Positions 51,899 to 60,113 of a stretch of 64,000 bases of DNA are shown piece by piece; the first letter of the stretch is position 1; every line of letters begins with the position of its first letter. Source of the DNA: Myxococcota bacterium (lineage in GTDB: Bacteria; Myxococcota_A; UBA796); contig JAQXDW010000009.1 of assembly GCA_029251165.1 (NCBI GenBank), positions 1 through 64,000 on the forward strand, given 5' to 3'. The notes under the pieces are model-generated. The model was given only the letters and a program-made list of their open reading frames with translations, was not told the origin of the DNA and ran no database searches. Made by a program: the position numbers and the translations under genes.

Positions 51899-52519
51899 AT
51901 GCCCTGCCCCCACTGCGTCTCCGCCGACAAGCTCTTTGACCCCCGCGTCGCCCGCCGCGAGCTGTCTCGGCTCCACCGGCGCGGTCCCAGCGCCTCCACC
52001 CGCATGCTCATCGCTGCCCTCCCTCGTGGCTCGCTCCTCGACATCGGCGGCGGAGTCGGCGCCATCCAGCATGCCTTCGCCGCCACAGCCGAGCGCATCA
52101 CCCACGTCGACGCCTCACAGGCCTACGTCGCGGTCGCAAGGGCGGAGCTGGAGCGGCTGGGGTTCACGTCTTCTGAGCACCTGCATGGCGACTTCGTGGC
52201 GCTTCATGCCAGCATCGAGGCGCACACAGTGGTCACGCTGGACCGGGTGCTGTGCTGCTACCCCGATCTCTCCGGGCTGGTCATCGCCTCGACGGCCAAG
52301 GCGCAACGGGCGTGGGGAGCGGTGTTTCCCAAGGAACGATGGTGGACGCGGGTCGGCGTGCGGGTGATGAACCTCGTGCTGCGGCTCAGGGGCTCAGACT
52401 ATCAGGGCTACATCCACCCCGAGGCGCAGATCATGGCGCTGGCGGAGGCTGCTGGGCTGCGCCTGAAGTCCACCGCCTCGACGTGGCTGTGGAACGTCTG
52501 GACCTTTCAGCGGCCATAG
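51899..52519 (+). CDS. Class I SAM-dependent methyltransferase
   Basis: A 206-residue protein from ATG 51899. 'SLLDIGGGVGAIQHAF' is motif I for SAM binding, 'ITHVDAS' motif II and 'LDRVLCCYPD' motif IV. The N-terminal 'MPCPHCVSADKLFDPRVARREL' has C-x2-C and recalls small-molecule O-methyltransferases. No Shine-Dalgarno is seen; TACACT at 51873-51878, 20 bases upstream, may be the -10. Substrate unknown. It converges on the next gene with 17 bases between. Confidence 0.88.
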   Translation: MPCPHCVSADKLFDPRVARRELSRLHRRGPSASTRMLIAALPRGSLLDIGGGVGAIQHAFAATAERITHVDASQAYVAVARAELERLGFTSSEHLHGDFVALHASIEAHTVVTLDRVLCCYPDLSGLVIASTAKAQRAWGAVFPKERWWTRVGVRVMNLVLRLRGSDYQGYIHPEAQIMALAEAAGLRLKSTASTWLWNVWTFQRP

Positions 52520-52536
52520 CGCCAGCGCGCTCTGCC

Positions 52537-54609
52537 CTACGGCTCTCGACGCGCCCGAATAAACGGCTCGATCTTCTGCGGGGATCGGATGACCTGGTTG
52601 GGCACGGCGACCGGGTGATCGTCGGTGACCCGTCGGACACCTTTCAGAAGCGGTGCAGCGGAGCGGGGATCGGAGACGATGAGGTTCTCCGGCAGGTCGA
52701 GACCGGCGGCGGTGCCGCCGACGAGTCCGAAGAAGCCGCGGCCCATTGAGACCAGCGCGGCGTCGGGAGCGGCGTCGAACAGGGCGCCGATGTAGGCGGA
52801 GATGGTCGCGGTGTCTGGTAGAGATGCTGGGTTGAACTTTACGAACAGGAGGCCGCCTGGCTGAAGCTTCTCGACGGCCTGGGCGTAGAATTCGGTGGTG
52901 TAGAAGGTGGCGGAGGCGGTCCGTGGGCCGTAGGCATCCACGGAGATGACGTCCCACCGCCGCGGGTCGGTGCGCAAGAACCAGCGGCCGTCGTTGGTGA
53001 TGAGGGTGAGCCGGGGATCGGAGAGGATGTGGTCGTTTCCAAACCAGGCCAGCATCTCTGGCTGTCGTGCATCCAGCTCGACCACCACCAGCTCTTCCAG
53101 ATCCTCCAGCGTCAGGAAGGCCCGGGCGGTCTCTCCGGTGCCCAGGCCGATGGACAGCACCCGCTTCGGCTCACCATGCAGCGAGGCCGGTCCCAGCGCC
53201 CGCAGCTCGTGGTCGTTGATCCGGCCTCGCCCGGCCTGGGTGATCCGGTGCCCGCCAGAGAGCAGGACGTGCTCGCCGTCTGGGCGTCGGGCCACCAGGG
53301 TAGAGGCCTGTCGCCCCTCCAGTGCGTCGACCAAGACTTCATCTGGCGGCAGCAGGCGGGCACCCGCGACCGGCGGCGTGACGATTCCGGCGACGGTCAC
53401 GCCGGCCGCCGCGAGCAGCACCCAGGGCAGCAGCAGCCGGCTGCGATCGCGGTACAGCCCGATCCCGGCGGTGAGGGCTGCGATCCCGGCGAGCAGCACC
53501 GCCAGCCGCTGGGCACCGAGCGCGGGAACCAGGAGGAAGCCAGCGGCCAGGGCCCCGATGACCGCGCCGAGCGTGTTCACGGCGTACAGCCGCCCCAGCC
53601 CGCCGCGTCCGGCCGCCAGCAGCTCGTTGCTCAGCAGCGGGAAGGTCGCGCCGAGGAACAGCGCCGGGAGCAGCGGCAGCAGGCCCTCATAGACCTCGTA
53701 GTGCATGTCGCCGAGCACCATGTCACGGACGGGCTCGAGGATCAGCAGCACACAGACCGCCAGCAGGGCCTGGAGGACTGCGAGTGCTCGACCTGCTCGA
53801 CGGCCGGCGAAGCTTCCGAGGAGTCCGCCCAGTCCGATGCCGACCAGCACCGCAGCAAGCACCGCAGCAAACGCAGCGCTGTCTCCCCCCCGTGCCACCA
53901 GCAGCGGGCCGCTCAGCCGACTCCAGGTCACCTCCAGCGCCAGCCCGGTCAGGCCGCTCAGCCCGGCCAGCCACCAGAGAATCGGATCGACGCGACCCGA
54001 AGCCTCCGGGAGTGGTGCCGGTGCCACCACACGACGGGACAGGAGCAGCGCGAGGGCCGCCACGGTCAGGTTGACCCCGCCGAGCACCAGGCTCGACCGC
54101 TGAAGCCCCAGCGCCCAGGGCAGCCACATTCCGGCCAGCAGGGCCCCGCAGGCCGCACCGAGGGCGTTGAGACCATATGCAAGCCCAGCCCGGTGGGGGT
54201 GAGCGTCGGCGTGCAGGGCTCGGGCGATGAGCGGGTAGGTGGCGCCCAGCGCGACGGCAGGGGGTCCGATGAGCAGGAGCGCGGAGAGCAGACGCACTGG
54301 AGCCGCCCCGAAGCGGGCCATCATTGTCGCCATCGGGATGCTCAGCGCAGCGAGCACGGCGGGCAGCGCGGCCCCCCAGAGTCCGACCCCTGCCTCCAGG
54401 GCCGCGTAGGCCTTCAGCGGAGTGCCCCGCAGCCGGCCAGCGAGCAGCCCGCCGATGCCGAGGCCAGCGAGGAAGGTTGCGGTCACTGCGGAGACCGCCT
54501 CCAGCCCCGCACCCAGCACAGGGGTCCAGGCCCGCACCCAGAGCACCTGCCAGGCCAGGCCAGCCAGTCCGGAGAGGGTGTACAGCACGAGGAGAGGAAG
54601 GGGCTTCAT
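52537..54609 (-). CDS. Fused membrane transporter-like/spermidine synthase-like protein
   Basis: A 690-residue protein with about 12-14 transmembrane helices (residues 1-420, MFS-like, 'YTLSGLAGLAWQVLWVRAW' start). The C-terminal domain of about 270 residues has 'VLSIGLGTGETARAF' (SAM or dcSAM binding), 'ITNDGRWFL' and 'WDVISVDAYGP', as in spermidine synthase-like proteins. Fused MFS/aminopropyltransferase-like proteins are widespread in Myxococcota and Planctomycetes and their substrate is unknown. True polyamine synthesis cannot be assumed. Confidence 0.9.
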   Translation of the reverse strand: MKPLPLLVLYTLSGLAGLAWQVLWVRAWTPVLGAGLEAVSAVTATFLAGLGIGGLLAGRLRGTPLKAYAALEAGVGLWGAALPAVLAALSIPMATMMARFGAAPVRLLSALLLIGPPAVALGATYPLIARALHADAHPHRAGLAYGLNALGAACGALLAGMWLPWALGLQRSSLVLGGVNLTVAALALLLSRRVVAPAPLPEASGRVDPILWWLAGLSGLTGLALEVTWSRLSGPLLVARGGDSAAFAAVLAAVLVGIGLGGLLGSFAGRRAGRALAVLQALLAVCVLLILEPVRDMVLGDMHYEVYEGLLPLLPALFLGATFPLLSNELLAAGRGGLGRLYAVNTLGAVIGALAAGFLLVPALGAQRLAVLLAGIAALTAGIGLYRDRSRLLLPWVLLAAAGVTVAGIVTPPVAGARLLPPDEVLVDALEGRQASTLVARRPDGEHVLLSGGHRITQAGRGRINDHELRALGPASLHGEPKRVLSIGLGTGETARAFLTLEDLEELVVVELDARQPEMLAWFGNDHILSDPRLTLITNDGRWFLRTDPRRWDVISVDAYGPRTASATFYTTEFYAQAVEKLQPGGLLFVKFNPASLPDTATISAYIGALFDAAPDAALVSMGRGFFGLVGGTAAGLDLPENLIVSDPRSAAPLLKGVRRVTDDHPVAVPNQVIRSPQKIEPFIRARREP

Positions 54610-54658
54610 TGAGGCGATGATGGCACAGGGATGACCTGGGACGGCTGGGCTGCAGCGA

Positions 54659-54670
54659 GCTTTTTAAGGG
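54659..54670 (+). promoter_or_regulatory. 12-mer shared with the upstream region of the kinase gene
   Basis: GCTTTTTAAGGG lies 69 bases before ATG 54740 and recurs at 17014-17025, 106 bases before ATG 17132. Possible shared promoter element. Confidence 0.3.
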
Positions 54671-54739
54671 ACTTGTAATGATGAGCGGACCGACGATGGC
54701 CGTACTCTGTGAGAGACCTTCCGATACGCAGGGAACAAC

Positions 54740-57412
54740 ATGTGGCTGCTCTTTACTCAGTCCGCGCTGGCTGGAACAACAGCGTCCTTTGAGTCCGGCT
54801 CGCTCATCATCCCGATGGATGAGAGCTACCAGGATGACGGAATACTGGAGGCCTACGGGCTCGTCTACCTGCTGTTGCTCAATGACATTGAGATCCACTG
54901 GATGATCGCTTCCGGGAAGTCTCATGGAGATGATGACTTCACCGCGACCGCCTACGACATCGACAGCGCATCCTCTACGGCGGCCTCCATCGACTACCGC
55001 GGTGGTCCGTTTGTCATCGACTCCGATGATGCTGCTGGGGCGCTGACCATCATCGCGTCTTGGCGGGGAGCTCACACCACGACGGTCCACGAGGCCTCCC
55101 TCTCGTTCACCGGAGAGGTTGATCGTACACTCCGATATGCACCATCTGTTGCCATCTTTGCAGATGGCCGTGAGGACATTTCTTTTGATGTCCTCAACGC
55201 TGCAGGCATCCCGGACTCGAACGACAGCACCTGGCCAAGCAGCGCGGACAATGACTGCAATTACGCTACAGATGGCTACCCAGACGTGCTCTGCTACAGC
55301 GACATCGAGGGCTCCAGCGACACCGCCATCGACGGTGCGCTGTTCGATGCCGAAGGCTACCCCGAGTACTGCCATCTCGACTCGATGCACTACAAGGAAT
55401 CGAGCATTGATGGCCTGGTTCAGGAGATCCGGGAGTTCACGGTATGGCCGGAGAGCACCTTACTCAATCAGTGCGCGGCGATTGACGCGATCGAGAACAA
55501 CACGGGCTACGGGCTGATGCTCAGCGATGCTGGACTCAGCAAGGTCTCCCCCGATGACAGCGTCCCGGTCACCTACGATGGTGCAGATCTGGCCGTGGCG
55601 CAGCTCGATGGAGACTGGGAGGTCTCTGGCGGCAGCCTCCCGGGGTTTGAGCCAGACAGCAGCTACTACGCCAACACCACGGTGCTCATCCAGGGAGAGG
55701 ACAATAACGGAAACCCCTCGGACATTGCCGTTCATGGCTGGCTCGATGGAGACACCTCGAGCGGACAGATCGTCTTTATCGGAGGGCATGAGTACGACGT
55801 CTCGATGCCCAGCAGCAGCAACGGAGAATCGAACGGCGCCCGGCTGTTCCTCAACACCATCCTCGCCACCGGCTGTGCCAGCAGTGACATCGCCGCAGAC
55901 TTGCTGCTGACCTGTGATGCAGAGACCGATGATGCTGGCGTCATCACCATGGTGCTGGACATCAGCAACGAGAACGTCGGCCATGCTTCATCCACCACGC
56001 TGGTTCTGACCCTGCCGGCAGGCGTCTCCTACGTCAGCGACGATGCCTCTGGGACCTACGACAGCGCAAGCGGGACGGTCTCCTGGGATCTCGGGACCCT
56101 GGCTGGAAGCGGAGCAGAGAGCATCACCCTCACGCTAGAGGCGTCTGGGAGCGGCTCGTATGACCTCGACGCAGAGCTCGACTGGACCGTCGGCCGCAGC
56201 GAGGGCGGCGCGACCTGCACTGAGTCTGTAGACGTCACGCTCGACAGTGACGGGGATGGACTGACCAATGAGGAAGAGGATGCGCTGGGCACTGACCCAT
56301 TGGATGCCGACACCGACGGTGACGGCTTGTCCGACGGCGACGAGGTCAACGACTACACGACGGATCCGCTCGATTCCGACACCGACGCGGATGGCTTGTC
56401 CGACGGCGACGAGGTCAACGACCACGGCACCGACCCGCTCGATTCCGACACCGATGCGGATGGCTTGTCCGACGGCGACGAGGTCAACGACTACACCACG
56501 GATCCGCTCGATTCCGACACCGATGCGGATGGCTTGTCTGATGGTGATGAGGTCAACGATCACGGCACTGACCCATTGGACACCGACACCGACTCCGACG
56601 GCTGCACCGATGGTGACGAGGTCAATGACTACGGCACCGACCCGACCATCGCAGACAGCGACGGAGATGGTGTGAGCGACTGCGATGAGGTCTCTGGCGG
56701 CACCGATCCCAACAACGTGGACTCCGATGGTGACGGACTGTCCGATGGAGAGGAACTCAACCAGGGGACTGATCCCAGCGACTCTGACAGTGACGGCGAC
56801 GGGCTCACCGATAGCGAAGAAATAAACGATGAGGGGACGGATCCGCTGGACGATGACTCCGACGACGATGGGCTGTCTGACGGCGACGAGGTCAACGACA
56901 CCGGCACCGATCCCAATGACCCTGACAGCGACAGCGATGGGCTGTCCGACAGCGACGAAGTCAACGACCACACGACGGACCCGCTCGATGCCGATACCGA
57001 CGCAGATGGGCTGTCTGACGGCGACGAGGTCAACGACACCGGGACCGATCCGCTGGACGATGACTCCGACGACGATGGGCTGTCTGACGGCGACGAGGTC
57101 AACGACACCGGGACCGACCCGCTCGATACCGACACCGATGCGGATGGCTTGTCCGACGGCGACGAGGTCAACGACCACAGCACCGATCCGCTGGACGCCG
57201 ACACCGACGATGGCGGCGTGTCTGACGGCGATGAGATCAGCGTCAACGGCACCGATCCCCTGAATGGGAGCGATGACATCGGCGGCATGTACACGGGCGG
57301 CAAGTACATGGGGGGCTGCGGGTGTGCCGCTTCGGGGGCTCAGGCGCGCGGCGGCGCGCTTGCGATCGTGCTGCTGATGGGGACGGCGCTGTTCCGTCGA
57401 CGGGAGTCTTGA
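54740..57412 (+). CDS. Calcium-repeat (thrombospondin-3-like) surface protein with MYXO-CTERM-like tail
   Basis: An 890-residue protein with a short signal peptide ('[12 protein letters not shown]'). Residues about 15-400 form an unfamiliar secreted domain with '[21 protein letters not shown]' near its end. A DUF11-like beta-sandwich ('[13 protein letters not shown]') spans about 400-500. Then about 15 Asp-rich thrombospondin type 3-like units ('[22 protein letters not shown]') run to about 840; these bind Ca2+. The end has 'GGCGCAASG', a hydrophobic helix and R-R-R, the MYXO-CTERM pattern. Likely secreted by type II export and sorted to the surface. Confidence 0.92.
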   Translation: MWLLFTQSALAGTTASFESGSLIIPMDESYQDDGILEAYGLVYLLLLNDIEIHWMIASGKSHGDDDFTATAYDIDSASSTAASIDYRGGPFVIDSDDAAGALTIIASWRGAHTTTVHEASLSFTGEVDRTLRYAPSVAIFADGREDISFDVLNAAGIPDSNDSTWPSSADNDCNYATDGYPDVLCYSDIEGSSDTAIDGALFDAEGYPEYCHLDSMHYKESSIDGLVQEIREFTVWPESTLLNQCAAIDAIENNTGYGLMLSDAGLSKVSPDDSVPVTYDGADLAVAQLDGDWEVSGGSLPGFEPDSSYYANTTVLIQGEDNNGNPSDIAVHGWLDGDTSSGQIVFIGGHEYDVSMPSSSNGESNGARLFLNTILATGCASSDIAADLLLTCDAETDDAGVITMVLDISNENVGHASSTTLVLTLPAGVSYVSDDASGTYDSASGTVSWDLGTLAGSGAESITLTLEASGSGSYDLDAELDWTVGRSEGGATCTESVDVTLDSDGDGLTNEEEDALGTDPLDADTDGDGLSDGDEVNDYTTDPLDSDTDADGLSDGDEVNDHGTDPLDSDTDADGLSDGDEVNDYTTDPLDSDTDADGLSDGDEVNDHGTDPLDTDTDSDGCTDGDEVNDYGTDPTIADSDGDGVSDCDEVSGGTDPNNVDSDGDGLSDGEELNQGTDPSDSDSDGDGLTDSEEINDEGTDPLDDDSDDDGLSDGDEVNDTGTDPNDPDSDSDGLSDSDEVNDHTTDPLDADTDADGLSDGDEVNDTGTDPLDDDSDDDGLSDGDEVNDTGTDPLDTDTDADGLSDGDEVNDHSTDPLDADTDDGGVSDGDEISVNGTDPLNGSDDIGGMYTGGKYMGGCGCAASGAQARGGALAIVLLMGTALFRRRES
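56300..57250 (+). repeat. Near-identical coding repeats of Ca-binding units
   Basis: Blocks encoding '[13 protein letters not shown]' recur with few changes (for example around 56385, 56455, 56520, 57000, 57135). The unit is in frame, so unequal crossing-over could change repeat number. Confidence 0.85.
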
Positions 57413-57549
57413 GGGACGCTGACGCCCAGCGAGTCCTCGACGGTGCCCGACCTCACGGCATTTCACTCGGGGCTTCAGCTTGGACCTTTGCATCCGGTCC
57501 GATGGTGTGTCTTTCTGACCGCGTGCAGGGTGCTCGCCGATGGTCGGGA

Positions 57550-57555
57550 TATCGT
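57550..57555 (+). promoter_or_regulatory. TANNNT box six bases before GTG 57562 (leaderless-type -10)
   Basis: TATCGT, preceded by GGGA, ends six bases before GTG 57562. No Shine-Dalgarno is present. It decides the start of the small gene. Confidence 0.5.
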
Positions 57556-57561
57556 GAAGTC

Positions 57562-57831
57562 GTGAGCATCGATAACGCCAAGCTTGACGCTGCCATGGCG
57601 GACTACCGAACCCTGTGTGCTGCCGGTGATCTGGAGGCTGCTCTCGCGCGGCTGCTGGATGCCCACGACGTCGCCTGGCCCTCTGCCCGCCTCCACGTCC
57701 TCAGCCACCTCCGCCTGATTCGCCACCAGCTCCTCCGGCAGCGCAGCCTGCGGGGGGTGCGGTTTCAGCTCCTCCAGCTCTGCCTTGCGGCGCCGAACTC
57801 CTGGACCGGAAGCGGTCCTCCAGCGCGCTGA
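57562..57831 (+). CDS. Small helical protein, possibly DUF3703-like
   Basis: An 89-residue protein from GTG 57562. 'LCAAGDLEAALARLLDAHDVAWPSARLHVLSHLRLIRHQLLRQ' is a two-helix pattern with an acidic/His signature that resembles DUF3703 proteins, though the match is loose. No signal peptide or membrane helix. Leaderless-type promoter box upstream. Function unknown. Confidence 0.6.
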   Translation: MSIDNAKLDAAMADYRTLCAAGDLEAALARLLDAHDVAWPSARLHVLSHLRLIRHQLLRQRSLRGVRFQLLQLCLAAPNSWTGSGPPAR

Positions 57832-57894
57832 TGTCCGCGCGCGGTGCGCACCGGCTGGTCACCATCGCCAGCCCGTCAGCACCCGGAGGATGGA

Positions 57895-58224
57895 CTACAG
57901 GAGGGCCCAGAGAAGGACACCGAGGCCACCCAGCGCGACCACGACCACGACCGCCAGCCGCCGGTAGTCCCACTCCAGATCCGCCAGCGCCATCGGCCCC
58001 TTGTCGAACGGAACGGCCTCCAGCGTCTCCACGGCGACCGTGGTGCCGTCCGGGCGCACTGCATGGCTGTACTCAGCACCACACCGGCAGCGGATCTGCG
58101 ACGCGGTGAGCCAGAAGTGATCGGACTTGCCACACTTCTCGCAGGTCATCCACAGCGTCGTGTTGTCGGGTGAAGGGACCCGGACGAAGCCGCAGTCTCT
58201 CAGGGCAGGGAGGTCGTCTGACAT
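57895..58224 (-). CDS. Small zinc-ribbon, tail-anchored protein
   Basis: A 109-residue protein with C-x2-C ('TCEKCGKSDHFW') and C-x-C ('IRCRCG') forming a likely zinc ribbon at about 28-50, and a single hydrophobic helix at the C-terminus (about 89-108). The tail would anchor it to the membrane with the ribbon in the cytoplasm. ATG 58224 is preceded at six bases by TAGGCT (58231-58236). Divergent from the exported RelA-like gene. Confidence 0.75.
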   Translation of the reverse strand: MSDDLPALRDCGFVRVPSPDNTTLWMTCEKCGKSDHFWLTASQIRCRCGAEYSHAVRPDGTTVAVETLEAVPFDKGPMALADLEWDYRRLAVVVVVALGGLGVLLWALL

Positions 58225-58230
58225 GGGGAA

Positions 58231-58236
58231 AGCCTA
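58231..58236 (-). promoter_or_regulatory. TANNNT box six bases before ATG 58224 (leaderless-type -10)
   Basis: On the minus strand TAGGCT ends six bases before the ATG; no Shine-Dalgarno is present. Confidence 0.5.
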
Positions 58237-58362
58237 TCGCGCAGCGGGCCTGTCGGGGGAGCCTGGAGAGTCCATGGCGTGATTTCCGTCACCAGATGTC
58301 ATCGGCTGCACTTGTCTTCAGGCGGTGTGCGTAAACAATACTGTTCAACAACCGGAGCCCGG

Positions 58363-58878
58363 ATGTCTGCTCTCCCCACTGCCCTTCTGCTTGCCTTCCT
58401 CCTCGGCCTCTCTCCCCAGAGCGCCGGCGAGACCCCGGTCGCGCTGGCCGCATTCGCCGACGAGCTTGCCCTCTCTGCGCTGGAAGATGATGCCGCGGAG
58501 ATGCTGATGGAGGCGGGCATAGAGGGCGCCATCAGCGCCCGCATCAAGACTCTCGAGAGCCTCGAAGCCAAGGCTCAGCGCAAGGGCATCGCACCAGAAG
58601 CGCTGCTGGATCGCATCGGACTGCGGGTCCAGGTGGCCTCCGTCGATGACTGCTACGCGGTCCTGGAGCAGCTCCACGATCGCTACACTCCGATCCCCGG
58701 CAGCCAGGACGACTACATCGCCAGCCCCAAAGCCAACGGCTACCAGTCGCTGCACACCGCCGTCCGAACGCCCATCGGGATCGCTGAGTTTCAGGTTCGT
58801 ACACCAGGCATGCACGACCACGCGGAGCACGGCGGAGCCGCACATCGTGGCTACAAGGCTGCTCAGCGCAGCGCCTGA
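58363..58878 (+). CDS. Exported RelA/SpoT-type (p)ppGpp synthetase domain protein
   Basis: A 171-residue protein from ATG 58363 (GGAG five bases before). Residues 1-22 are a signal peptide with core 'TALLLAFLLGL'. The remainder is a synthetase (SYNTH) domain without hydrolase, TGS or ACT domains. Residues matching the RelSeq catalytic set as I recall it are Arg60, Lys62, Ser66, Lys70, Asp83 (D264), Lys123, Tyr127 (Y308), His131 and Glu142 (E323), with the same spacing. 'DDYIASPKANGYQSLHTAV' and 'EFQVRT' are unmistakable. The family transfers pyrophosphate from ATP to GDP/GTP, or to adenine nucleotides in Tas1 toxins. Export implies a role outside the cytoplasm, perhaps as a toxin. Whether the domain is active is untested. 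Confidence 0.85.
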   Translation: MSALPTALLLAFLLGLSPQSAGETPVALAAFADELALSALEDDAAEMLMEAGIEGAISARIKTLESLEAKAQRKGIAPEALLDRIGLRVQVASVDDCYAVLEQLHDRYTPIPGSQDDYIASPKANGYQSLHTAVRTPIGIAEFQVRTPGMHDHAEHGGAAHRGYKAAQRSA

Positions 58879-59126
58879 TGTCCTCCGACGCGATCCTGGC
58901 GCTGTGTACGCGACCGCCCGGACGCTGGCAGTGCTGCCCCGGGGCCCACGGCTCTGTGGACGCTGGGCCGTGCTGACGTCGGCGGGCAGGCTCTCGTGAC
59001 CGGTGCCGTTCTCTCTTCAGCGACGCCAGGGTCTCGCTCGGTGGTTTCTTCTCCATTGTTAACAAGCGATGGTATTGAGGTGGACACAATGATGGCGCGC
59101 CCGGGCTGCTGGGCAGCGGAGCAACC

Positions 59127-59723
59127 ATGAGCGAGCCGATCTCCTGTCCCGTCCTCCGAGCCTTCCTCCGGGCTGAGAACAGCCTCCCGCCGCTGAAGTA
59201 CACACGGACACCGCTCCTACAGCTGCTGCGGCATGCCCGCGCAGCGGGTGCCCCCTTCAAGACCCTCGCCGCCTTGCCTGTCATCGCCATTGTCTCAAAC
59301 GGTCTGCGCAGCATCCCGATGAACCTCATCTCTGGAAGCTTCGACCTGAGTCGGGTCATGGGCGGTCCCCTCGACAAGGAGCATCGCGGGACCGGCATCC
59401 TCCGCACGCCCGAGCCCGGCGTGTTCAATGCGGAGCGGTTTCAGCGTGCCTTCATCGGCTTCTCTCGGACCTGCACCCGGTCTGACGGCGCCGAGGAGCC
59501 GGGGTTGACCAAGGCGGATCTGAGCCGACTGGCGCGGGCCAACCGCGCGGACTTCGACGGCACCCTGCGCACCCTGCTGATCAACAGCGTCGAGCTGAGC
59601 GCCCTGGTCGATCTGTTTGGAATTCCCGATGCTGTGACCGGTGAGCAGTACGTCTCCTCGGCTGATATGCGGGCACTGTTTGAGCACGGGCACCTGCCGA
59701 CACGGACCGCTCAGGCGGTGTAG
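59127..59723 (+). CDS. Caleosin-like protein
   Basis: A 198-residue protein with GGAGC before ATG 59127. 'EHRGTGILRTPEPGVFNAERFQRAF' followed by 'GLTKADLSRLARANRADFDGTLRTLLINSVELSALVDLFG' and 'EQYVSSADMRALFEHGHL' follows the order of the caleosin C-terminal half, including the conserved His of the H-x-G region. Plant and fungal caleosins are heme peroxygenases on lipid bodies. The N-terminal EF-hand and its His are not evident; a hydrophobic segment ('TLAALPVIAIVSNGL') could bind membrane or lipid. Recognition is from memory of the family pattern. Confidence 0.55.
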   Translation: MSEPISCPVLRAFLRAENSLPPLKYTRTPLLQLLRHARAAGAPFKTLAALPVIAIVSNGLRSIPMNLISGSFDLSRVMGGPLDKEHRGTGILRTPEPGVFNAERFQRAFIGFSRTCTRSDGAEEPGLTKADLSRLARANRADFDGTLRTLLINSVELSALVDLFGIPDAVTGEQYVSSADMRALFEHGHLPTRTAQAV

Positions 59724-60113
59724 CGCCGCGGCCTCCAGGGGCGCGGAGCAGATGCCGGAGCGGACCTGGAGGTGGCCTCGTTGAGGCGGAATTCTACTGA
59801 GACCCCGTCCAGAATCGGTGCATGGATGCGAACAGTGCGGCTGCAGATTTTGTGTGATGGGCGGCACAAGACACGAACGCCGCGCTGTGAGGAGGCCTGC
59901 GCCGCAATATAGTAGCGGGAGTGAAGCTCTTCGATGTCGCTCATGAGGCCCACGGGGTCACCGCAGTCTGTCCGGTCACCGCCGGCCTGGTCGCGGTCGT
60001 TCTGGGCACCGCTGGTCCCAGGGGCAGGTATTCTGGACGGTGTCGGGGGGCGGGCGGCGCGTGCTGGCCGCGACCAGACCTGCACTTCAAGACTTCGTGG
60101 AGGCTCCTGGACT
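59724..60113. other. 390-base gap without a convincing gene
   Basis: Two small frames cross here (plus strand from GTG 59921; minus strand from ATG 59944, 77 residues), but neither has a good ribosome site or a family-like sequence. GGAGG at 60099-60103 belongs to the next gene. Confidence 0.4.

Noticed and set aside
53029..54612. 527-codon open frame opposite the MFS-spermidine synthase gene
   Set aside because: Its sequence is Gln/Arg/Gly low-complexity without motifs. The minus-strand gene has clear transmembrane and enzyme motifs, so this is a GC-rich shadow.
56135..57493. 452-codon minus-strand frame across the Ca-repeat region
   Set aside because: It merely mirrors the plus-strand repeats (Val/Ile/Gly periodicity) and lacks a start signal.
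59711..60085. Minus-strand frame with ATG 59944 (77 residues)
   Set aside because: No Shine-Dalgarno or TANNNT box, and a basic, low-complexity C-terminus; not strong enough to call a gene.
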